In this document: positions 6,748 through 14,800 of the stretch, in pieces | Layout: every line of letters begins with the position of its first letter | How positions within the stretch are numbered: the stretch's first letter is position 1 | Origin: Bacteroidota bacterium | Lineage (GTDB): Bacteria; Bacteroidota; Bacteroidia; Cytophagales; Cyclobacteriaceae | Reading direction: 5' to 3' | Length of the DNA stretch: 18,200 bases | NCBI GenBank assembly: GCA_023417065.1 | Contig: JAEZGH010000121.1 | Span: 1 to 18,200 of the forward strand | Program-made: the position numbers and the translations under genes | Notes under the pieces: model-generated | What the model was told of the DNA's origin: nothing | Databases searched by the model: none | Seen by the model: only the letters and a program-made list of their open reading frames with translations

Positions 6748-8412
6748 ATGAAGTCAGTAACCAACATCTTTTCCCTCCTGCTTCTATTATCCGTATCCAC
6801 AGCGTTTTCACAGACGTTGAAACCCGGACCGCAGGTGCTCACCATTCATTCGAACGTCGATGATTCTGAGCAACCATACGCCTTGTATATTCCGCCGAAT
6901 TACGATCCTCAAAAGAAGTATCCGCTGGTAATTATGCTTCATGGGGCAGGCTCGAATCACCGGCTTGCGCTGCGGCGCGTATTCGGCAAGAGCAATGCAA
7001 ACGGGGAAAACGATGTTGAGGCCTCACGATATTTTCCGAAATGGGATGACGTGGACTTCATCGTCGCAGCACCACTTGCACGCGGAACGATGGGATACCA
7101 GGGAGTGGCAGAAGGCGACGTGTACGATGTGCTTGCAGACGTTAAGTCACGGTTCTCGATTGATGAAGATCGCACCTACCTTACGGGACTATCCATGGGT
7201 GGAGGAGGAACACTTTGGATCGGACTGACACGACCTGACGTATGGGCAGCGCTCGCTCCTGTGTGCCCCGCGCCTCCTCGTGGGACCGAAGAATTCCTAA
7301 GCAACAGTCTCAACCTGCCCATGCATTTCTTCCACGGTGATGCAGACAAGGCCGTGCCTGTTTCTGTATCCCGCGACTGGGTTGAGAAGTTGAAGGGCAA
7401 CGGAACGAAGACCGAATACGTCGAATATCCGGGCGTTGAACACAACAGCTGGGAAAAAGCATATGAAAACGGATACATCTTTGAGTGGTTCTCAAAGCAC
7501 AAGCGGAACCTGTTCCCGGAGCAGGTGAAGTTCAGCTCAAAAAATTATCGCTACAAGAAAGCTTACTGGATAGAGTTCGATCTGCTTACGCCGGGAACGG
7601 TATCCAGGATTGATGCCAGATTCACCGGCGACAACCAGATAACCATTACAACAGACAACCTTCAGGCGTTTACATTGTGTCTGGCAGGTCATCCGCGATT
7701 TAATGCTGGAGTTCCTGTTCAGATAGTGCTGAACGGAAAGAAAATCAAGGCTACTGCGACAAACAACGAAATTTCGTTTACACTCAAAGACGGGAAATGG
7801 GTAAATCAACGGTCATTGCCAGCGGAATCCGGTAAGCGAATCGGCGCTGAGGGGCCGATCAGTGACGCATTCTCGGGCCGGCATATTTATGTCTTTGGAA
7901 CAAAAGGGGATCCGTCACCAGAACAGCTGAAAGCGCGAATGGACGCCGCCACCCACGCTGCTAACTGGGCACAGTACCGAAATGCTTTTCTCGGACGTGT
8001 AATGGTCTTCCCGCGTGTTGTCGCCGACAGAGAGGTACGTCCAAGCGATCTTGAATCAGCAAACCTGATTTTGTTCGGGACTGCCGAAACAAACACAATC
8101 ATTGAAAAATTTTCTTCGTCCCTGCCGATGCAGCTCCCGGAAGCATCAGATGGAAAAGGACTGCTTTACGTTTATCCTGTGGGTGGACGATATGTGGTGA
8201 TTCAATCGGGCACACCGTGGTGGACGACCAAGCAATCCCCTTCATTTGGGGCAGCGTTGCCTTTCCAGTTTCTGGGCAATTACAAAGACTTCATCCTCTA
8301 TAAGAATTCCGTTGATGAAATTCTTTCAGAAGGTTATTTCACAAATGACTGGAAGCTGACCGATGAGCAGCGCAGGAAACTGACTGAGCATGGTGTAAAG
8401 TTGGCACACTGA
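6748..8412 (+). CDS. Secreted alpha/beta-hydrolase (esterase/peptidase) with a large C-terminal accessory region
   Basis: The 554-residue product has a clear signal peptide (1-21, ending AFS-Q), so it acts in the periplasm or outside the cell. Residues about 28-255 are an alpha/beta-hydrolase domain of the esterase-D, PHB-depolymerase or prolyl-oligopeptidase-like kind. Its motifs are YPLVIMLHGAGSN (oxyanion region, 58-70), GLSMGG with nucleophile Ser149, HGDADKAVP with Asp200, and GVEHNSW with His232. The catalytic triad looks complete. Residues about 256-554 hold a strand-rich segment and then a segment with IYVFGTKGD and NLILFGTAETN, an arrangement I recall from multidomain esterases of Bacteroidota and Planctomycetota; its role is unknown. 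The substrate cannot be read from the sequence. Its position 29 bases after kdsB suggests cotranscription, but no functional link to Kdo is evident. Confidence 0.87.
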   Translation: MKSVTNIFSLLLLLSVSTAFSQTLKPGPQVLTIHSNVDDSEQPYALYIPPNYDPQKKYPLVIMLHGAGSNHRLALRRVFGKSNANGENDVEASRYFPKWDDVDFIVAAPLARGTMGYQGVAEGDVYDVLADVKSRFSIDEDRTYLTGLSMGGGGTLWIGLTRPDVWAALAPVCPAPPRGTEEFLSNSLNLPMHFFHGDADKAVPVSVSRDWVEKLKGNGTKTEYVEYPGVEHNSWEKAYENGYIFEWFSKHKRNLFPEQVKFSSKNYRYKKAYWIEFDLLTPGTVSRIDARFTGDNQITITTDNLQAFTLCLAGHPRFNAGVPVQIVLNGKKIKATATNNEISFTLKDGKWVNQRSLPAESGKRIGAEGPISDAFSGRHIYVFGTKGDPSPEQLKARMDAATHAANWAQYRNAFLGRVMVFPRVVADREVRPSDLESANLILFGTAETNTIIEKFSSSLPMQLPEASDGKGLLYVYPVGGRYVVIQSGTPWWTTKQSPSFGAALPFQFLGNYKDFILYKNSVDEILSEGYFTNDWKLTDEQRRKLTEHGVKLAH

Positions 8413-8433
8413 TTAGGGGACGCTCACCAGTTC

Positions 8434-8871
8434 CTACGCTTCACGCATTTCTATTTTTGAATTTCCGCGAAGCGCGTAGTTCAGAAGCAGTGCTTTGCCA
8501 GGATAGCTGACCACTGCATCATGATCGAGACTTATCAGTTCGATGAGTCTTGTCGGCCCCAGGTTGATAACAGATTTCCCTTTCACGGACTCGCACCAAA
8601 CGGTGTCGCTGCTCAAGTTTGTGAGGTTAACACGACAGTTACCCTCAATTCCGCGAATCATCAGCTTCTTGCAGATCCCGCTAAAGGAAACTGTTCCATC
8701 ACCGGCGAGGTTCATCTCTACGGTGTTCTTCCCGCAGTAGATCAAGCCAGACAAGTCAAAATTTCCTTGTGCGATAAGCCGCACATCGCCGTAGTTACCA
8801 ATTACAATTGAATCGTTTTTGTGAGTTCCGATAAACTCAATCCTTCTGGGTTGGGAAGGGACTTTGTACAT
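8434..8871 (-). CDS. Small beta-repeat protein resembling the GIN/DUF2807 fold
   Basis: The 145-residue product has no signal peptide, lipobox or membrane segment. From residue 25 on it is built of short, regularly spaced strands with small residues at the turns (IVIGNYGDVRLIAQGNFDL, VEMNLAGDGTVSF, LMIRGIEGNCRVNL, SVINLGPTRLIEL). This is the pattern of right-handed beta-helix proteins such as the GIN (DUF2807) head domain widespread in Bacteroidota. Those proteins are normally exported, so the missing export signal is unusual. The start is fixed by an in-frame stop 21 bases upstream of the ATG. It converges on the esterase gene, with 21 bases between stops, and is read away from the long intergenic region upstream. 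The coding claim rests on the coherent protein pattern; the family assignment is tentative. Confidence 0.6.
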   Translation of the reverse strand: MYKVPSQPRRIEFIGTHKNDSIVIGNYGDVRLIAQGNFDLSGLIYCGKNTVEMNLAGDGTVSFSGICKKLMIRGIEGNCRVNLTNLSSDTVWCESVKGKSVINLGPTRLIELISLDHDAVVSYPGKALLLNYALRGNSKIEMREA

Positions 8872-9367
8872 AAGGGGCGTTGGTTTGGGTTACACATAGT
8901 GCGTATTGATAAAAATAAACGCACGCACCTTGTGATTCAATTGTATTTTGAAAATATCCAGATCATTTTTCGCAACACCTTGTAAGAGAGAAAATTATCG
9001 ACAGCATCTGAAAATAATCAGATTGTAATTAACTTATGTGTGTCTTTTACACACATGGTTGCGACGCAGATCTGATCGGGAGGTGGCTTCTGCAGGACAT
9101 AATGGTACTGACCAACTAAGGTCACGCGAAATCAGCGATCTTGTGTAAATTCCCTTTCCCGACAGGGTGACGATCCAGATAGCAAAATGTACAAATAGGA
9201 TTGGACTCTACCGTGCAGGCGTGCATGCGCCCAATTAGTTCGCATCCGGACATTCTTCCTTCGATATTGAACAAGCCTACAAACACATTCGGCGCTGGCG
9301 GGCCGTATCGGGTCGTTTTGTGATTTGCACGCTATTTGGAAACGTCCCCGTACCAAACTGCACACCC
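8872..9367. other. Intergenic region between divergent genes, with two perfect hairpins
   Basis: About 500 bases with no credible gene; the short open frames here have no recognisable protein pattern. It separates the divergent GIN-like and permease genes and should hold both promoters, though I see no clear match to the Bacteroidota TTTG/TAnnTTTG promoter. Two inverted repeats lie close together. ATCTGA (9006-9011) pairs with TCAGAT (9018-9023) over a 6-base loop, and ATGTGTGT (9036-9043) pairs with ACACACAT (9049-9056) over a 5-base loop. ATCTGA recurs at 9070-9075 inside the palindrome CAGATCTG (9067-9074). These could be operator sites or a structured leader; no T run follows, so they are not typical terminators. 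Confidence 0.5.
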
Positions 9368-11821
9368 ATGATAAGCAACTACTTAAAAATCGCGTTTCGC
9401 GCGTTATTACGACATAAGCTTACGAGTTTCATCAATATCGCCGGATTAGGCCTCGGAATAGCCTGTTGCCTGCTCATTTATCTGTATGTTCACGATGAAC
9501 TTGGATACGATCGTCAGCATAAGCACGCCGACAGAATCTATCGTGTAACACGGAGCTTTCATTCCGAGGACGGCGACGTCAGCCTGCATCTTGCGAGCGT
9601 CTCCCCTCCTTTCGGACCACTCCTGCGCAACGATTTTGGTGAGATCGAGAAACTGGCCCGGGCTGTAAATTTCACGTTGGTCATCAGTCGCGAAGAGAAT
9701 GGCATCGTAAAAACGGCGAACAGTGAAGATCACCTTTTCATCGTTGAGCCCGAATTGTTTGACATCTTCGATATTAGCGTAACGAATGGTAATCCCAAAG
9801 AAGCTCTCTCCAGGCCTTTCACCGTTATGCTCTCTGAAAAGACAGCGCTTCGCTATTTTAATACACTCGATGTTGTAGGACAAAGACTACGCGCCGACAG
9901 CCGTCTTGATCTGGAAGTCACGGGAGTATTCAAAGATTTTCCTGCGCAATCGCACTGGCATCCCGAATTCATGGTGGCATTCAAAACGCTGGAAGACGAT
10001 AATGTTTATGGTCGGAGCAACCTTGAAACAAACTGGGGCAACAATTCCTTTTCTACGTACATCCTCCTCGAAGAAGGTGCAGACACACGAAAGCTTGAAG
10101 CCCGTTTCCCCGAATTCCTTGATAAACACTATGGCAGTTATGTACGGAACACCTTCAATGCTTCGGCTGATTTCCGCGCGTCAAAGGTTACGTCTCTATT
10201 CCTGCAGAAAGTCACCGACATTCATCTACACTCACAACTTGATGGCGAAACCGAAGTAAACGGAAACATAAACAACGTTTACATAATGATTGTAATCGGC
10301 GTGTTTATCATTCTAATCGGATGTTTCAATTTCATCAATCTTTCAACCGCGCGCGCCACCAAACGCGCAAAGGAGGTAGGCATGCGCAAAGTAGCTGGTG
10401 CCTTCCGCCATCAATTGATCTTCCAGTATCTGAGTGAATCTGTTTTAATAACGTTTATTGCTCTCGTGTTGGCTGTAGCTATTGCCACTGCTGGACTGGA
10501 GTGGCTAAACGCGTTCAGCGGCAAGAGCATCTCATTGTGGAGCCTTGTCGAATGGAGACTGCTTGTGGGCATCCTGATGTTCGCAATTACGTTGGGCATT
10601 CTTGCGGGAATCTATCCAGCATTTGTCATCTCAGGATTTAAACCTGCGCTTACTTTGAAAGGAATCGGCAGCGGCGGAAGGGGCAACATCAACCTCCGGC
10701 GCGGTTTGGTTGTCGTGCAGTTCGCTATTTCCATTGTACTTGTCATTGCAACCCTGTTAACGTTTCAACAACTGAGTTATTTGAACAGCAGAGAACTCGG
10801 CTACAACAAGGACATGGTTATTACACTTCCCAACTATAGCGAGCTAAATAATCAATACGATGCTTTTCACACCGAGGTGACCAACTCAAGCCGAATACGC
10901 AACGTTAGCCGATCCTCCAGAATTCCAACAGGCCGACTACTCGATTCCTATGGAGGTGCACGCATCTTGAAAGGTGATTCGCTGGCAGCGACAAACATCG
11001 ACCTGAAGACGCTGGAGATAGACGAAGCGTTTTTCGAAACGTACGATATTGAAATGGCCGTGGGGCGGAATTTTTCACGCGACATCCCAACAGACGACTC
11101 ACTTGCCTTTATCGTCAATGAAGCCGCAGCGAAGGAATTTGGGTGGACTGATCTAAATAGCCACATAGATGAGGACTTCCAATACGCTGGCAGACGGGGA
11201 AAGTTAATCGGGATTGTGAAAGATTTCCATTTCGAATCGCTGCACCAAAAGATCACACCGATGATCTTCCTGAATTGGGGGCGATTTAACGTATTATCTG
11301 TGCGGATCGAACAAGGCTCAATTCAGGAGTCCATTGGTGAGCTTGAAAAGCGCTGGAATTCGTTTCTTCCCGGGAGGCCATTTGATTTTCAGTTCCTGAG
11401 TGAGCGACACAGGGCACTCTACGAGAGTGAGCAGAAACAAAGCACACTCTTCACAACGTTCTCGATACTAGCCATTTTTATTGCCAGCCTGGGATTGTTC
11501 GGCCTCGCCACATTTAACGCGATGCAACGCCTCAAGGAAATCGGGATCCGAAAAGTGTTAGGTGCTACGATACCCCAGGTGTTAGGATTGCTATCAAAAG
11601 AAATCGTCATTCTGGTACTCGCTGCAAATGTTATCGCATGGCCTGTGGCTTGGTATATGATGCGCGAATGGTTAAACACTTTCGCCTACCACATCGACGT
11701 CAACATAGCAGCTTTCTTCATCGCAGGAATCGCAGGAGTCGTTGTTGCTTTACTGACAGTCAGCGTCCAGTCCCTGAAGGCGGCCGCGAGCAACCCGGCC
11801 AAGACGCTCAAATACGAGTGA
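9368..11821 (+). CDS. FtsX/MacB-type ABC transporter permease, large Bacteroidota class
   Basis: The 817-residue product follows the two-module plan of this class. A first transmembrane helix (about 20-41, FINIAGLGLGIACCLLIYLY) is followed by a MacB-like periplasmic domain (about 45-295). Three helices follow (about 303-324, 358-380, 399-421), with the FtsX motif around EVGMRKVAGAFRHQL (336-350). Then come a fifth helix (446-467), a second periplasmic domain, and three more helices with the matching motif EIGIRKVLGATIPQV. The end SNPAKTLKYE is typical. These permeases work with a separate ATPase, probably in mechanotransmission-type export or lipoprotein/antimicrobial efflux. No ATPase gene is in the window, so the partner must be encoded elsewhere. 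I chose the ATG at 9368 over an in-frame GTG at 9320, because the conserved start MISNYLKIAFRALLRHK begins there. Confidence 0.93.
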   Translation: MISNYLKIAFRALLRHKLTSFINIAGLGLGIACCLLIYLYVHDELGYDRQHKHADRIYRVTRSFHSEDGDVSLHLASVSPPFGPLLRNDFGEIEKLARAVNFTLVISREENGIVKTANSEDHLFIVEPELFDIFDISVTNGNPKEALSRPFTVMLSEKTALRYFNTLDVVGQRLRADSRLDLEVTGVFKDFPAQSHWHPEFMVAFKTLEDDNVYGRSNLETNWGNNSFSTYILLEEGADTRKLEARFPEFLDKHYGSYVRNTFNASADFRASKVTSLFLQKVTDIHLHSQLDGETEVNGNINNVYIMIVIGVFIILIGCFNFINLSTARATKRAKEVGMRKVAGAFRHQLIFQYLSESVLITFIALVLAVAIATAGLEWLNAFSGKSISLWSLVEWRLLVGILMFAITLGILAGIYPAFVISGFKPALTLKGIGSGGRGNINLRRGLVVVQFAISIVLVIATLLTFQQLSYLNSRELGYNKDMVITLPNYSELNNQYDAFHTEVTNSSRIRNVSRSSRIPTGRLLDSYGGARILKGDSLAATNIDLKTLEIDEAFFETYDIEMAVGRNFSRDIPTDDSLAFIVNEAAAKEFGWTDLNSHIDEDFQYAGRRGKLIGIVKDFHFESLHQKITPMIFLNWGRFNVLSVRIEQGSIQESIGELEKRWNSFLPGRPFDFQFLSERHRALYESEQKQSTLFTTFSILAIFIASLGLFGLATFNAMQRLKEIGIRKVLGATIPQVLGLLSKEIVILVLAANVIAWPVAWYMMREWLNTFAYHIDVNIAAFFIAGIAGVVVALLTVSVQSLKAAASNPAKTLKYE

Positions 11822-11830
11822 TGGTTTGAA

Positions 11831-14800
11831 TTAACGCCTGATAATAAGTTTACCGATTGTTTCCTTCCCAGCGTCAAGGGGACCAGTAAAGATTTTCAGT
11901 CGATACGCATAGAGCCCATCGGGAAGCATCCCACCGGATTGATCGGTTCCTCCCCAGAAGACCTGGTTCTTACCGACAAACATCGCGTCATCATATTGAT
12001 GTGAAAAGACTTTTCGTCCCGACAAATCGATGACCTCCAGAAGTACCTTTGTCGGTACTTCTGAACCTGAAACATTAAACGCGAACGTACTTCCCTTCGA
12101 CGTTGGGTTGGGATAAGGGGCATCGACAGCGATTGATGTTTCATTTAAAACAACGAAACTAATCCCGAATGGAACAGAGGCCTTGTTGCTCCCGGCATCC
12201 GCCGATTCAACCGATAAAGTGTACGTTCCATCCTCAAGCGTTGGTAAGAACTCGATGACAAACTTATGATCTACGGGTTGCGGATACCAACTGACATCAG
12301 GGCGCGAAAACGCAATATATTCGGGGTCACATAGAAGGTCTCCGCAAGGTCTCGTCAGAAATATTTGTATTCCTGTCGTGTCGGTTCTGAAAATGAAAGG
12401 ATTTTCATCGGTTATCGAAATACGTATCCGTGGACGCGCGGCCACATACTCACCGTTTTCGATAAACTTACCGTCGAACGTAACCTCAGTAACGGGTGGA
12501 ATGTTATCAATGGCCGCATATACCGCGTTGCGCAGTAACAGCAAATTATTGTCATAGATCTGCTCAGGGAGGACACGTGGATTGACAAAAACATGCAGGT
12601 CATTCGATCCACCAAAGCCTTTAGTGTTCCGGGTGATTTCAAAGTGCGTTGTATCGCCGGGCGCGGGTTGTCGGATTTTTGTCAGAACGTGGTTACCGTC
12701 TCCTGAGTTCAGATTCGAAAGCACAGACTGGACCGTCAATGAATCGCGATACGCGTACTCGCTGATATTTACGAAGCGAAACTGCTGCCGGTAAACATCA
12801 CCTTCCTGAACCTGAACGGTTGATTTACTGCGATTCCCTGGAATCAAAATTCCCTCGGGCACTGGTGAGTAAAAGACCATCCAGTTCGAGATCTGCGCAC
12901 TCGTCAGCAACGTTTCATCTGCCGTATGGAACACAATTCTGAGGAACGGGAACTCGTCTGCATCTATGCCTGAAAGCACAATAGGGTCTGAGACGTTATC
13001 ATAGATAACTACCTCTTCCCTGTTCAGTTTAACCCCGCGAATCTCGAGGCGTATGTCATCAGTTGGCTCTGTGTCTTTGGCAGAAAAAATAACCTTATCC
13101 CAATGAAACGCCGGGCCAATCAAAGGCGATGTCATCGAACCTTTATCGTAACCGCCGGTGATTGCCTGCTTCACGACGAGACGCGCTGTTCCGGGATTGT
13201 CATCCGCACTACGAAAAATTCTGGCCGTTCCGGGAGCACTACCCTTCCGGGCGAATATGACAACCGGTTCACCAGTGATGAGTTCAGAAAACTGACCCTG
13301 TGAAATTCCAAGTTCGCCGAGCTTGTCAATGGCTGCGGCGGGCCACAAATTGAAATTAGCATTACCCATGGTATAGAGGACAACGCTGTCGCCCAAAGCC
13401 ACATTATCGATGTACTCGAGAAGATCACTCTTACCGGTAGCCACTTCATTATGCATGAAACTATTTATGACGAAAGGCTCCCTCCCGCACAGAAGGCGTC
13501 GTCCTCCATATTGCTGGTTTATCTCATACCATTTCAGATAGACCCCTACATATGGGCTGGTGGAACTTCGGTCGAATGCGATCAGATTGATGGTATTCAT
13601 CCGACACCCAAATCCCTGAGTGTACAGATTGTATTCCTGGCCGGCGATTCTAACGCTGACAGAATCGCGAGGCTTGCCGGAAGACCCGCCAAAAGTAACA
13701 ATATCAACAGGCGTTCGCGAGCTTTGAAATGCGATCCGGCGGGATGATTCATCGAGCTCAATCCCTTTGCTCACATTATCAAGGAACTGCGGAAAGTGAA
13801 TCTGAGCCCAACCGTCGGGAGCATTGCTGATATACGTAAAACTTGAAACCGTCCAATTCACATCCTCTCCTTCCAACGCTTCTTCAAGACGTGTGCGCCA
13901 GTAATAAGCCAGAGAGTCTTGCGTGAGCAAGTTTATCTTCTGCACAGCAAGGACTTCACCCGTGATTCTGTAACTTGTTTTGAAGGGACTATCAAATGTT
14001 TTGACCGTATCGACCTCGAGGACAAAACTTCGTTCGGCCGCGAAGAGATCGGTTGTTTGGAAGGATAGACGCACGACGGGTTCATGAACAATAGCGAAAT
14101 CTGCAGGATAGAGATTTCGTGTTCCATTCCCTGGTATGAACAACGTTATTTCAGCAGTGTTATTTGATTCATCAAGTTCGTCAATGATATCATCGGCATC
14201 CAAAGTGAGGTGAAAATGGTTATTCCCTGACTTTGACTCCTGTGCATTTCGAATGACAAGGTAAAGGGTATCGACATTAAGAGGCGTCATATAGATCGAG
14301 TCGTAAGTCTCGAATGTGTTGTCGGGATAAGTACGACGAACTTCCACCCGGAAGGGGTTTCGATCCACCCGCCCATAATTCCGTACAACAAATTTGATTG
14401 CGAATGAATCTACTGAAACCGAAACTGATGTGTTATTAAAACTTTCAACGCTGACTTGGTTCTCACGAACCTCCAGGTCAGGCTTTGATGCGCCAAACAG
14501 TCGTACAGCCGGGTCACCAAGCAAAATCATTTGTTCAACCTGTGAGCGGTCTGATATAGACTCCTCGCTTCCGGCGAGAAATCTGCGTCCTGTTTCATTT
14601 TTGATGTCACCGATACCCCGGTTGATAAATACGGAATCCCCGTAAGCCACCTGATAAAACGTTCTCGAATAGCGGTACAGATTATTTACCGACGCATAGG
14701 CATTATGGCCGATAAAACCCGACGCGCCCAATTGATCGGCAAGTATCCAGTCTTCGCCAAATAACGTCGCTCTCAGAAAAAACGCTCCAACCTCACATCC

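Noticed and set aside
9132..9365. A 77-residue reverse open frame in the intergenic region.
   Set aside because: No signal peptide, motif or strand/helix pattern; it reads like translated noncoding sequence and overlaps the permease start.
9320..9367. A GTG start for the permease 48 bases upstream of the chosen ATG.
   Set aside because: The family N-terminus (M-x-x-N-Y-L-K-I-A-F-R) begins at the ATG at 9368; the preceding 16 residues (CTLFGNVPVPNCTP and neighbours) do not fit.
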